Source: Smittium mucronatum
Lineage: Eukaryota; Kickxellomycota; Harpellomycetes; Harpellales; Legeriomycetaceae
Direction of reading: 5' to 3'
Assembly: GCA_001953115.1 (NCBI GenBank)
Contig: LSSL01002735.1
Span: 1-25,734 of the forward strand
DNA length: 25,734 bases
Part shown: positions 1 through 12,026 of the stretch, one piece after another
Layout of the letters: each line of letters begins with the position of its first letter
How positions within the stretch are numbered: the first letter of the stretch is position 1
Program-made: the position numbers and the translations under genes
The notes under the pieces: generated by a model
The model's input: only the letters and a program-made list of their open reading frames with translations
Told to the model about the DNA's origin: nothing
Databases searched by the model: none

Positions 1-153
1 TTTATTATTTATTATTTATTATTTATTATTTATTATTTATTATTTATTATTTATTATTTATTATTTATTATTTATTATTTATTATTTATTATTTATTATT
101 TATTATTTATTATTTATTATTTATTATTTATTATTTATTATTTATTATTTATT
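1..153. repeat. Perfect heptanucleotide tandem array (TTTATTA)n
   Basis: The first 153 bases follow a strict 7-bp period, TTTATTA, for about 21.9 copies without one mismatch. The pattern breaks at position 154. The array touches the window edge, so its full length is unknown. It has no G or C, so it is not a standard telomere repeat, although the 7-bp unit length recalls TTTAGGG-type telomeres. It is most simply an AT microsatellite, of the kind at which assemblies often stop. Confidence 0.97.
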
Positions 154-3100
154 TTTGAGCCCTAATTTCGTTTTATACTGCTTTTATATATAAAAAACAC
201 ACTCTAATTTAAAAATTTTAACTATGTAAATTTTCAAAATTAACAACTCTCCTATTTTAATTTGAAATAAAAACGTGTATTACCTGACATATAAATTGGA
301 TATTTATGATTTTCAGATTGCGTATAGGAGGTTTTTTTTTTTGAAAAAGTGGTTGATTCCAGTATTTATATTTACTAAAGTTTTTTCGAAATATAATTTT
401 TTAAAAATTATCCTTTTTCTAAGTTATAATTATTTTTTTAGAAACGCGATTTATCATTATATATATGTGTGCGAATTGGCTTTTTAATAATATTTAACAT
501 GATTTTAAATTTTTCATGAGTTAGCAGCATAAAAATCAATCAAACCCATATACAATAAATCTAATTATTTTATTTATTATTGAAACCCCTATTATTGCAA
601 GAAAAATATTTAAAAAACTTAATCCCTTTTAATTTTAGAAAAAAGTGTTTTCCAGAAGAAAATAACACTTATAAAAATTTAATAATTAAATTTTGTCTTT
701 TAAATGCATAATGAATATTTTTTATTAATTTTTTTGAAAATAATTCCCACTGTGTTAATTTTGGTTTATTAAAGTGAAAATTATATGATTAAATATTTGA
801 CTTCACGATTTTTATGCTCTTTATATTTATTTTATTTTATTTTCAACTTTTGTTAAATTATAAAAATATTCGTTTTACTTGTTTAGCTGTTATGCATAAA
901 CATTAAAAAATAATAAATTTTATAACATAGAAATATTGAAATACGATTTAAAATAATGAGACGCTATATAAACTAAAAAATACGAGAACAGATAATAAAT
1001 ATGGCTATTTTTTAAGATTTTATTTTATTACAAGTATTTTAGGTCGAAAAATCCTATTTTATTAAAAAATGGTGTCTTTTTCAAGATATAATATTTTTTC
1101 AATCCGAAAAAATAAGTATATTGTCTTTTTTTTATCATATCACAATGATAATGAGGTTTTATTTTAAAAGTAAATTATTTTTTATTTTTACTTTTTTCTT
1201 TGGAGACTGAATTCTAAGATTTTTTTAGGAGTGAAGCATTATCGAGACTTTTTATAATATTTTTTATATGTTTTTTATTTGACACTACTTATAGTTTTTT
1301 TATAACATCAAAAAAACATATATTTAAAACCCAAATTTAAAACAAATAATATTTTTGTCTCCTATAATATTCATAAAAAACTTATAATTAATTTCTTTGA
1401 TTGATAATGATTTTTTTTTGATATTTATGAATTACAATAGATGAAAAATATGTATAAATATTATAAAAAAATTCACTTAAATTTTTTTTTTGATGTTTCA
1501 GTGAATCAATTTTATTTCGTTAGAAGTAAATTTAATTCAATTTTGAAAATGTTGAAAGTAAGTATTTAAATTATTTACAAGAAGATGTAAATAAGGATAC
1601 ATGAAGTGATTCAAATTTAATTTATATTTTTTTCGTCTGAAATCTATCATTAATTTATAGTCGACTTTCGGAACCATAATAGAATTACTATAATCCTATC
1701 AAAAAACATTTATAACACCAAAAAAAAACTCTTTATAAATATTTTAACAATATTGAAAGTCGCTTTTATGTATTTTTATATAATATAGATGTTAAATTTC
1801 ATTATAAATACAATATATAATTAGATATTTTTTTCTGATTAAATATTTTTAGCGATAAATGTGTTTATGCTCAGTGAAATTTTAATAATGGATGTAAAAT
1901 ATTTTAAAATATTTTTACAGATCAATTGGGTTTAAATCGTAAATATCAACCCGAGTTGACTAAAAAGCATAAAAAATATACTAAATAAAATAAACTATTT
2001 TATTGGCGCATATTAAAGAATTTTTGGAAATTTTATATTTAAATAATATAAAAATAAGTTTAAAATTATTTTTTAAAATAAATATGTAAAAACATGCGAA
2101 TTTTACCCAATTATGAAAAAGTTGCTTTTTTACATTAATGAAACTCTTCATTATTACTTAGTTATAAAAAAAATCACTTTTTTATTATATTTATTTTTTT
2201 AACCTATATATTTTAAGATGATTATTGTTGAAAAGTTATTCTCAATACTAAATTAAGGTCAGTTAATTTACCCAATTTTAAAGATCTGTACTGCAATTGA
2301 CTTTGATTGTATGAAGTACGAAAAAATTATACACATTTATAAATATCTAAAAATAAAAAAAGATAAAACATTGTTAATACATATCTTTTAAATCTCGAAT
2401 ACTCAATATGAAAACCAAAGAGCATCTCGTAAAACTAATCCTTGATTAGATAATTCAATAATTATAGCATTTTTTTTTATAAATTTCAAAAAAGCATAGA
2501 AAAATGTTTATATGAATATATATACATATTTTACACTATAATTAATTTAATAAAAAATGGTATAAAATTATTTTAAAATCATTGTATAACTTGAGGTATC
2601 GAAGTTTATGTTATAATCATATACAATTTTATTATATTATATGCATAAATACACGAATGCACTTAAAAATTCGACACACTATTATCTCTCATTAATAAAA
2701 AGAAAAAAAAATTAAAAAACGCAAATATTTAAATAAGCGCATTTTTTTATCCATTATCCATTTTTCGATTCTATAACCAAATAAAATTTATGAAATAGAA
2801 AATCTATGAATCAAAAAAAGTCACTAAGAAAGTTTTGAGTTGTTTATTATTATGGTTTGATTTCAGAACTCATCTAGTTTTTAAAAATTTTATGCCATTA
2901 TTATTTCGAATTTTATTGGAAAGCTTTTTAAGATTCATCACATTAGTCAATATGTTTATGATTAATAGGATAAAAAATTGAAATCTTTTGTGTGTGTTTC
3001 CAAGTATTATTTAGGGGTTTATATTGATTAAAAAAAAATTTATGTATATTTTTGAGATTGGGCTTTTACCACTTAATTTTTTACTGCCTTCTACCATTTT

Positions 3101-6100
3101 AATTTTTTATAAAAATACAAAGTATATATTTATTGGTTAGTTCGAATTTAATATTGCAAGAAAAAAAATTCCCATTTAAAAATTTGAAGAATTTATTAGA
3201 ATAAGTTTGTCATTTTAAATTTATTCGAATGGATTTGATAAAATTTTATTTTAACCAATGTTTTATACATAAAGAAATGTCTGATGTTGAAAATAATCTC
3301 CCATTTAAAAAAACTTTGTTTAAAAATAATTTTAACCTAAACAAAAAAATTGTTTTAGTGGTTTAATAAAAGTTTTCAAAACAACCCCTATTTATAAAAT
3401 AAATACAGCTAGTTTAAAAATGTGGGTTTATCAATATGATAAATTTGAAAAAATCAAATCTTCAGGAAACTTTCATCTATGATTTATTTTAAATTTAAGT
3501 GTTATTTTTGTCTCTATTTAAGAAATTTTTATTGGTTTATTATATCATTTTTACGAAATAAAGTCTCATAAAAAAATACTTATCTTCTAAAATTGAGCTA
3601 ACTTTTATAAATATAGATATCTCTTTGAAAAAATAGATGAAATCCATTGCAAAAACGAAAGAAAAAAAACGATTTTCTTACATCAAATAACATTGAAAGG
3701 TATCAATACTTTTATTACTATTTCTCCAACAAGATCGAGTGTTTATTTAATAAATATATTATAAAATTCCCATATATCATGAAATATTCAACGAATTGAA
3801 ATATATATAGCTTTCAGAAATATTTTTTAAAATTGAAATCCTTATAATTTTGATGATATCGGAACATTGGTTTTATTTAAATAAATCTTAAAATATCCAA
3901 ATACCCTTAGAGGAAACTTAATTTGCTTTTATCGTTTTAAAAATAAGCTAAAAAGTAAATTAAATGAAATATGACTAATATTATTTCGAATGATATTGTT
4001 ATAAAATTATAAATCTGGGTAAATTAAAATCTTCACAAACATCTGATTATCCTTCTAAGATAATTTCTTTGATTTTTTCGATAAAATCAAAAAAAAAATC
4101 GCAAAATATCTATCTCAACACCAAATTTAATTTAAAACTAGTAATTTTTAAATTTATTTATTTTAATATATAAATTTGAAGATATATTATAACATACATA
4201 TAGAAAATTTATAAAAAATGTCATGATAATATCACTATTTTGGATTTAATACAGTCAAAAAATAAGCGATAAGTTATTCAATTAATTCTAGAGTCGTATT
4301 TTTAATGTTTTAATTGGCTAGGAAAATATAAAAAACTTTAAAAAAAAGGAAAAAAGAATTAAAATTGTTGAAATATATTTTTATTTTTTAAAAATATATA
4401 AAGAGCAGTTTCCGAAGACAAATCCACATATGATAATTATGGGAACTGTTTATTGTGATTAATAAGATCCATAATCTTAAATAAAGTTTTTATTAATGTA
4501 AAAATATACTCTTATAAATTTCGGGGCAGTTCTAAAGCCATGCAAATCATTATTGAAGATCGAAGAAACTTACATCTCTTATGAGAAAAATAAAATAGTT
4601 TGGACAACGAAAATAACAGAGCCGAATATTTAACATTATTCTCAAATATAAATGCAACAAATTAAAAAACAAAATGAATCGAGTCTTTTGATATTTAATT
4701 GATGCTAACTAAAATTTATTAAACTTTCTATTAATTATGATGTGGGAAAATACAAAAAAGAAGTTAAAAAGATGTCAAAAACCAATTTTTTTTTAATTCA
4801 CTTATTTAATTGGAAAATAATCAATTTTTCGGCGAAAATCAGAAGTAGAGTATTATATTCCAACAAATATTTAACTAGATTAAAACATGTCATTTTACTA
4901 ACTTTGATTCTGCAAAGAGCATATTCAATCTAGGCGGTTGGTTTTAACAAATAATAATAATAAAAATAATAAAGACTATAATTTCAAATATATTAAATCT
5001 TACAGGGTGTTTTGGTACATGTGAAATATTTTTTTAAAAAAGCAATAAGTACCAAATTTAAGAAATAATTTGTGCTTCAAAAAACTTTTTTTCTCAATTA
5101 ATAGATATTTTGGGTAAACTAAATCGGAACTTCTTTTCAGTTTTAAAATTAATAAAAATAACAATAACAATGCGAAAATATATAGTGGGTTGATTTATTG
5201 AAATTGAAGGAAAATTTGCTTATTTTTAATTTTTAATTTAGTTAATATAATACAACAATTTTTTTTTAATAATATGGGTCTGATTAGGAATATTTCGTTT
5301 TCTTGTAGTATTTTTTATATTTAAATTATCGATTTAAATAAAATTAAAACTAAAACAATAATCTAAAACTAAAACTAAAAAAAAGAATAAAAATACGCTT
5401 TATATCCAAACAAATAATAAGAATTCTATAAAAAAGAAGGGATATTTTTTAGAAAAAATTGTTATTTATTAAGTTATGGGATTTATTAAATAAAAATATT
5501 TGTTTATAAATTTTATTTAATAATAAAAATCTATTTTTAAAACGATATTTTCATTTATGTAAATTTAAAAAAACCCCCCAAAAACAGAATTTTTATAATA
5601 AATACTCTATATGTTTTACTTTAAAGTTATATATACGATTTTATTATTATTTTATAAAAATATAAATAATGAAGGCTTCTTTAGTTATATGCGAAAAATT
5701 CTTTCTGAGATATCAATAAAATATTATTAAAAAATCTTAATTATCAATATGAGTTTTAAAAAAATATTCAAGCCTCCTCCCCACTTTTATATGGCTAAAA
5801 AAATCGTAATATGATATTTTTTATTCTTATAAAAGTATTATATTTTTGGGTAAAATGATGTATCAAAACAGAGTTGAAAAATTATAAAGTTATATTTTTC
5901 TTGTTTTTTTTTATGTAGTAGATCCGAATTATATTCAAAGCATTTGGAAATTGTGTAAAACTTAATTTTTATACCCCTGTGTCGAATCTGGGCCTTAAAA
6001 AATCAGGCTATATAGATGGAATAAAATAAGCAACAGTATTTCAAAATTATTATTTTTCTAGAAATCAATAAAATCCATAACTTATTTTTAATATTTCTTT

Positions 6101-7900
6101 AAATACTATATTTAAATAATAAAAAAATAAATTATTAGGACCTTCTTAGAAATAATCAGAATTGAGATAATAAAAAAAATTTAAAATTAAATTTGTGACA
6201 GTAAAATTTTTTTTAAACAAGTGAAATATTAAATAAAAAAAATTTCGGTTCAATATTTATTGTAATTATAAGTTTAAATAAAGTTTATTACTATCTGAAT
6301 TAATGTAATTTTTGGAATTTTATATTCCAGGAGATCAATTACTAAAATAAATAAGCCAAAACAATCATCCAAATTGATTTTTTTTTTTTTACAAAAGGCA
6401 TGAAAAGACCTATAGTTCAGAATTACGTAATTTTACATATTTTTTTTCTAAAATAATTATGATTTTTATTTTGGTTATTTTGGTATTTTTTAATTTTAAT
6501 TAAAAACATGAAAACAGTTTATTTTAATCATAAATCATTTAATTAAATTTATCCATCCAAATAGAGCTTATTTTGATGAAAATTCAAAATTTAGTTTTAA
6601 TATTTGAGCCTCGATATACTCTCATTCTATATAAATAAGAAAGTTTCTAAGTACAAGATTTTTATAAAAATAACCAATTTTAAAATGAAAAGGGTGTTTA
6701 TTTTTAAATGTGCGATTTGTATTGATAAAAAAGTTTAATAGATGGAATCCAGAAAGTTTCAAAAAAGATGAGCAATTCTTGGAATCGCCCAAGTTTTTAA
6801 TAAACAAAAATGATGAATTGGTTTAATACAAACAAGATCAGATTTAAATTAAAATATTTGAATGTTATTTTTTTATAGATTATTGATAAATGGTTAGATC
6901 TAAAAATTACAACTTATTTTTAACGAATGATATTAAATATTCAATAAATCTGATTTGAAAAGACAGTTGATTTAACATAATACAATTGAGATTATATGTA
7001 TTATTATTTTTTTTCGAGTGGTTTACACTCTCGGTTAAAAAAAATTTCTGCTAAATAAATAAAGGCAATAAGGAGGATAATCCTAGTCCAAAAAGAGTAT
7101 TCTGTGTGCCAATTTTTTTTTTAAAGATTGTAAAAAAATAATTATAAGAATGTTTATAAAATGAAGCAAAGGGGTAATAAATCCAGATGCTTTTAAATAA
7201 GCTTAGTGTTTTTTATTGATGATAGACGTTATTTTACATTAATTCATCATTTAAATTTGATATAGCGATAAAAAGTATTTTAAATAGTATTTTTTCAAGC
7301 CAATCAAAAAGGTAAAATAGTTTTTTTTGGCTTGAAAGTTAGTCGAAATAACACATTAAAGAAACAAATAATTTAATAAATGTAAATTCAGAGTAATTTA
7401 TATTTTTAAAAATTTTCTTGGAGTTGGCGTATTATAAAACTGAACTCTAGATATAACCACCTTACACATTTAATGGATTTTCAGCACTAATTATCTTATG
7501 CATTAACATTATTCTTTAAAAAATAAATGAGTTCGTAAGTAAAAATATATTAACGGCAATCAAGTTTTAATTTTAGATTTTATTTGAAAAATATTGAAAT
7601 AGGTAATTTTTATCCACAGGATTCTGAAAAATATGGAAGTTTTATCTTTATAAACAGGAAAAAATCCCAAAGCAAAATATTCTTTTTCAGTATACGATAA
7701 AAAAAACATGATTGAAACACAGTTTAATTAAATATTCAATAACGGCAATTTTTTAGTTAAGACGCAACAAAGTAATGCTACATAAAAATTAATTCGATTT
7801 TGTTGGATTTAATTAGAATTTATTTAAATCCAATGCTTAGCCTTAATTCAAAACCAAAATAAATCTATTATTTCTAATAATAAATAATAATTTTTTTAAA
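154..7900. other. AT-rich stretch without a supportable gene
   Basis: About 7.7 kb of very AT-rich DNA with many runs of A or T. The longest frames (275-487 plus, 4742-4933 plus, 6622-6807 minus) are only 60 to 70 codons. They are rich in Lys, Asn, Ile and Phe, as AT-rich noise would be, and match no family I know. No splice-linked exons, RNA gene or clear transposon ends were found. The stretch may be old decayed transposon or heterochromatic sequence, but that is inference. Confidence 0.6.
5345..5380. repeat. Short imperfect TAAAAC tandem repeat
   Basis: Two TAAAAC units are followed by a short interruption, then two more units and a run of A. This is a minor simple repeat in the AT-rich left flank. 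No function is suggested. Confidence 0.6.
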
Positions 7901-7984
7901 GACAAAAAAATATGGGTGAGATGATGTGGCGGAAACTGAAATCTCAATCAATTTCAGTTTCAATTTCAATAAAACATATATATA

Positions 7985-9465
7985 TGTACGTATTTGAAGT
8001 TCATTTGCCTGGATTTTAAAAAAAATATACGACCATTAAACATATTGCTTTTCATATTTATAGAGCTTTTATTCTTTCAGAAAAAGTTAAGCTTAATAAA
8101 CCCTTTTAGCTTTTAATATTTTAAAAAATATTATCTCGATTATTTTTCCAGTTTAAAGAAACCCCAGAAATATTTTTGATTGACAATAACCTAACATATT
8201 TCGGACTAGATAAGGAAGAGGAAGATATACGAAACATGAATAATAAAGTCAAAGATTTCATGTATGAAAAATATTTGTGGGACAAATAGATAAAGTATAT
8301 AATTCGGAAGCATTTTTTCTTATAATACAGTTAAGTCAGATAGCATTAGTAAAGATTACACAAAAAAGAAATGGTATATCGGGTGAGCTTGTAAATCTCG
8401 ATAATATTTTCATAAAATCACATTAATTAAATATTGGGGTAGTGACAGCAAGATACTGACAGGAATTATTCTAAAGGTTGATCAGATACCGGTTAATATA
8501 TAAAATATAAATGCTGGACATCTTATCATATCCAAGAATACTTTTTAGGGAACTTTCAATTTAAATATATGTCCTGGAAAATATAAAATATAAAAAAACC
8601 GTCCACTATATATTAGTATTGTTAAGGGATATGAGCGCTAGTTGCAGAACTATCGACTCTGTGTATTTACAAGTAAATTATAATGAGAAATTTAAATGAG
8701 CTTATATAATAGTTTTTTTTGAAAAATGCTGCTATTAAAAGCTATAAAAAATTCCCCACAAATTTATCTATGCTACCCACAAATTTTTGGTTGAATTAGC
8801 GGTGTGTAATAAATTAGACAGCTGTTGTGTTTTATTCCTTTTGAGGAATAAAAATAAATTGAGCTCCTATTTGTGGATTTAAACATTATTTATTTGGCAT
8901 AATATAAAGTTTGACAGCAAGTAGATGATTTTTTTAACAAAGTTTTTTGTATTTTCCGAAAAAATGATGGCCATTTTTTACCTCAGACAATCAAAAAGTT
9001 ATGCAAAAATATTTTCCCATCGAGAATAGGGAAAATTAGATGTTCTTTCGGTACCGATAGTAGTTCGGCCATTAGTCAGGTTTAAGAATTGGTATATTAA
9101 TGACCTAAACTCAATAAGCTCAATCGATTGCATTCGAAGATATTTCAAATTTTACTCTTTCTCGGCCCAAAAATGAATTGGGTTCTTGTAAAAATAAGTA
9201 TGTTCTGTTCAAAAGTAAAAATAACCAAACCAATTATCAATGTTATATCGAAATCAAATATTTGTATTGACTGAATAATGAGAGTCATATTTGCACCACA
9301 GGCTCCGAAAGGGCTAAAAAGAAAGACCTAAAGCGATTTGGCACTAGATTTTCACTAAATGTAGTATTTTTTCTTAGACCAGACTCCTTTTTAAAGTCAA
9401 ACTATTGGCAGAAATCATTGAAGCCCTATTTTTTTTTTGTATCACGGAATTTTATTGTAAGATAA
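7985..9465 (+). pseudogene. Broken reading frame, probable piggyBac-like transposase relic
   Basis: Coding-like segments follow one another on the plus strand but change frame and contain stops, so no protein can be made. In order they resemble landmarks of piggyBac transposases: YVFEVHLPG at 7987-8013 (like the F-E-V-Y-x-G strand); VYNSEAFF at 8295-8318 (like VYFDNFF); KRNGISGEL at 8364-8390 (like NRKGxPxEL); WGSDSK at 8435-8452 (like W-x-D-x-K); YISIVKGYER at 8609-8638 followed by a stop and LQNY (like YNxxMxGVDRxDQ); and a hydrophobic helix ending AIKNS near 8741-8755 (like the A-x-x-N-A helix). Segments 8405-8503, 8606-8660 and 8711-8760 all keep the same frame. A frame at 9118-9465 with one internal TGA holds a Cys/His-containing stretch (SCKNKY..TNYQC..HIC) where the C-terminal Cys-rich domain would be. 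These matches are by eye and each is weak. The N-terminal part and first catalytic Asp are not convincingly seen. Another DNA transposon family is possible. Confidence 0.45.
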
Positions 9466-9469
9466 CGTC
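9429..9469 (+). repeat. 41-bp repeat, copy 1 (identical to 13962-14002 inverted)
   Basis: Ten T residues followed by 31 bases (GTATCACGGAATTT... to ...GATAACGTC) match the reverse complement of 13962-14002 at every position, and identity stops abruptly on both sides. The non-T part alone is 31 bp of mixed sequence, far beyond chance. At the other site the sequence is one end of an inverted-repeat element, so this copy may be a solo or decayed end of the same family. Confidence 0.9.
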
Positions 9470-9836
9470 ATTAAAATTTATACTAAAAAAATATGAAAAA
9501 AAGAAAAAGACGCATAGAAAAGACTATTATCCTAACTACAATAACTCCTCTGCCGGACTACCGGCTGCGTACCTACAGGAAAAGGGTGCAATTTACCAAC
9601 CGAAAGACCCCCCCTGGCATTTATCACCGAAGCCCTAATTTGGGAAAAAGACAAGTAAAATCAACCTACGAGTATGTAATTGTCTCTTCTATTAGCTTAT
9701 TTTCATCATTTTTCAAACAGAAGCCTTTTGAGGGTTCAGTTTTTCAGCAACCAATGTGTTTATCTAATGCAGTGTCACCATATTTCTAAATTAGAAAATA
9801 TGTGATTATTGATTAGAAAGATGGTAGCTTTATAAA

Positions 9837-9843
9837 GGGTTAA
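9837..9843 (+). repeat. Possible piggyBac-type right end (GGG followed by TTAA)
   Basis: AAAGGGTTAA at 9834-9843 reads on the other strand as TTAACCCTTT, the same ten bases that begin the TTAA-flanked MITE at 14531. It lies about 375 bp downstream of the putative transposase relic, a plausible place for the right end of a piggyBac-like element. Against this, the site overlaps two small palindromes (GGTTAACC and AACCGGTT), and I found no convincing left end. The nearest, CCCTTTTAGC at 8101 preceded by TAAA, would exclude the 5' part of the transposase. Confidence 0.3.
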
Positions 9844-10840
9844 CCGGTTTAAAAGATTTTCCGATGAAAAATCGGATAACGGTTTGGTCAATTAATCGAT
9901 TAAAATTCGGGGCTCTAGATCTGATAGTGTATATACCACATTCCTTTTTATTTTTTTTGCCTAGTGTTTGATGTCAAATCTGCAATTGGGGTCAGTATAT
10001 TGTTTATTAGAATAAACGTTCCAGAACTAGCAAATGAAACCAAAAAAAACAAATTGGGGTCCAAAGATGGAAAGGTGTCAGATAAAGCTCTTGTAATAAA
10101 TAGCCAGTAATTTATTTTGGATTCCTGTTCACGTAAAGTACATTTGGTTTAGCCAGTAAAACAGCCCAAACAGCCCAGTCAATTTATGACTAATTAGCCA
10201 GTGGTATTTATTTATGGGTCCTAGGATTGGTGCATGGAGGTCGAGGCGAATCACCTGATAATTTTTTTCCAGGAAAAACTTGACTTTTAGGACATCAGGA
10301 CTATTCGCCTATCGAGGCTTTCCCGTCCATTCCCCCAATTACAATCAGGATTAGCGTGATGTTTGGCGATAAAAATAATTTATTTCCCCGAATAAAGCTT
10401 TTGAATCTGCTGCGTAATCGTCAATGTTTATGGCTATAAGGGGGATGAATGGTCCAGTGGCCGATTTTCAGATCAGAAAGGAAGGTGTGGGGTATTTTAT
10501 ATACATAATTGGTCTTGCAGTGCTGTTACATCATGAAAGCTATAGCTACTGGTTGAAAGGTGCATATATTATCAGATAAAATGGGAGAATTCGATACATA
10601 GCACCTAGTTCGATCCCAGAGCCTATTGGCTAGCCAACACAGATGTCTGCGAAATCGGGGTTATTAATAGCAAATGCGGGCCAGCTTCAAAAAAAAAAAA
10701 ACTAGTCTAAAAATACTACTTTTTAGACAAAAGTTTTTTTCCCTCATTGTGCAAACATACTCTAAATATCCAGTACATTTATATTTTTAGCTATCATTAT
10801 TTCATATTGCTCATTATCTCACCTTCCATATAATATTTGG
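9844..10840. other. Intergenic stretch of moderate GC, unassigned
   Basis: This 1-kb stretch is noticeably richer in GC than the left flank. It holds a 6-bp stem with a GAAAA loop (9860-9876), three AGCCAGT words between 10101 and 10200, and a perfect 12-bp palindrome TTGGCTAGCCAA at 10626-10637. A plus-strand frame of about 60 codons without a start ends at 10109 (internal FDVKSAIGVSIL), and another runs from 10284 to about 10438. Neither resembles a family I know, and both are within chance at this GC. I see no RNA gene. Confidence 0.5.
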
Positions 10841-10844
10841 CTCT

Positions 10845-10850
10845 TATAAA
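10845..10850 (+). promoter_or_regulatory. Possible TATA element for the CCC1-like gene
   Basis: TATAAA lies 179 bp before the ATG at 11029. Pyrimidine-rich tracts follow (for example the C/T-rich run around 10946-10957), common in fungal core promoters. The sequence is too AT-rich here for the match to be strong evidence. No iron-response or Yap-type operator was recognised. Confidence 0.3.
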
Positions 10851-11028
10851 CTCGTCAGCTTTCTTTCAAGCTCAGATACCCTTTTATTTTTATAGAATTC
10901 TAACTCAAAGCCAATTCCATACTATTTCAACTGACGGCAAAGTATCCCTCCTCCTTTTGAGTTGACATTCTTTATCACAAATATAATCTAACATTTATTC
11001 GCATTCTAAACCCTCTTTAACGAAAATA

Positions 11029-11940
11029 ATGTCTACACCAACACTAAAGAATGAATCCGCCCCCCTTATTCCCGCCTGCGATGCGTCCAGTGCCAGCTCG
11101 TGCCAAAGTGTCATCCAAGTATCTGATTCTACCTTCCCGAACCCCCAAGGGCTGACTCATGGGTCCCATCACGAACACCATAAACTCAACACTGAGATTC
11201 TGCGCGATGCGATCATTGGTCTTGCTGACGGCCTCACAGTTCCCTTTGCCCTCGCAGCCGGTTTATCTAACCTCGCTGATAATAAGCTCGTTGTCTTGGC
11301 TGGCTTTGCTGAGCTCATTGCCGGCAGTATCAGTATGGCCCTCGGTGGTTACCTCGCTAGCAAATCTGAAATCGAGCATTTCGATGCCGAACGTAAGCGC
11401 GAAGAAATGGAAATTGTCATGTTCCCTGAGGCCGAAGAGCAGGAAATCATTGATATTTTCCAGCCATACGGTTTGACTATCGACGAGATCGAGCCCATCC
11501 TCAAATCACTCAAGGCAAATCCCAAAATGTATGTTGATTTTATGATGAAGTTTGAATTAAACCTTGAAAAGCCTGACCCATACCGCTCTGTAGTAAGTCC
11601 CGCTTATATTTCTCTATCCTCACTCTCTCGCGCATACTTTTTTTATATTTTATATTTTGATTTCCTTCCCCTTTTTTCCCTCTAGACATCCGCAGCAACC
11701 ATTGGTTCTGCCTACTTTCTTGGAGGTATTATTCCTCTCCTCCCTTATGTTTACTGTGAAACAACCCAATCTGGCCTATTGTATTCTTCAATTTTGACCT
11801 TATTTACTCTGTTCCTCTTTGGAATAGCCCGTGCTTACTTTATCGGTTTGACAGGAATATACAAGAGCGCTTTCCAGACAATGATGATCGGAACCATTGC
11901 TGCCGCTGCCTCCTACCTGATGGTTTCTTTAACTGGTTAA
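11029..11940 (+). CDS. CCC1: CCC1/VIT1-family vacuolar iron (manganese) transporter
   Basis: The product is predicted to move cytosolic Fe2+ (and Mn2+ in yeast) into the vacuole, probably in exchange for protons, for storage and detoxification. Two exons, 11029-11592 and 11686-11940, are joined in phase 0 across a 93-nt GTAAGT..CTCTAG intron and give 272 aa, close to the family's usual 240-320. Residues 1-55 form a Ser/His-rich N-terminus. TM1 (about 60-80) has the signature GLADGLTVPFALAAGLS, and TM2 is about 86-110. Residues 112-185 form the charged cytosolic metal-binding domain (SEIEHFDAERKREEMEIV), with FMMKFE at 171-176 matching the Met-Met-x-x-Glu metal site of VIT1. TM3 begins SAATIGSAYFLGGIIPLLPY, and TM4-TM5 follow. 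The start has A at -3 and is the first ATG of the frame. Codons favour C-ending and CGN arginine, unlike the neighbours. The gene converges on the DHHC gene. Family assignment is secure; substrate preference is inferred. Confidence 0.96.
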
Positions 11941-12026
11941 TTAATCACCCATCCCCCAAACCTTTTTTTTTATTGTAATATACTTTTAAATACATCCCTG
12001 AAAATCTTTTGATATTTTTTTCAAAC

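Noticed and set aside
1..153. Array considered as a telomere
   Set aside because: The unit contains only A and T; known telomere repeats have a G-rich strand. Kept only as a microsatellite.
275..487. 70-codon plus-strand frame
   Set aside because: Phe/Tyr/Ile-rich composition typical of T-rich noise; no start context or homology.
4742..4933. 63-codon plus-strand frame
   Set aside because: Lys/Leu-rich and isolated in AT-rich DNA; no recognisable motif or splice partner.
9493..9789. 98-codon plus-strand frame starting MKKRKRR
   Set aside because: An overlapping frame in the same DNA is equally open, no family matches, and it is separated from the upstream relic by several stops.
8101..9839. 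A complete 1.74-kb piggyBac element bounded by CCCTTT ends
   Set aside because: The left flank is TAAA, not TTAA, only six terminal bases match, and the interval would leave no room for the first half of a transposase.
10606..10622. GTTCGATCC resembling a tRNA T-loop (B box)
   Set aside because: The flanking bases do not form a T-stem and no A box, anticodon arm or acceptor stem fits around it.
10284..10690. Plus-strand frame with protein-like pieces (SIPPITIRISVMFG)
   Set aside because: The number of stops over the whole stretch is about what chance predicts at this GC content.
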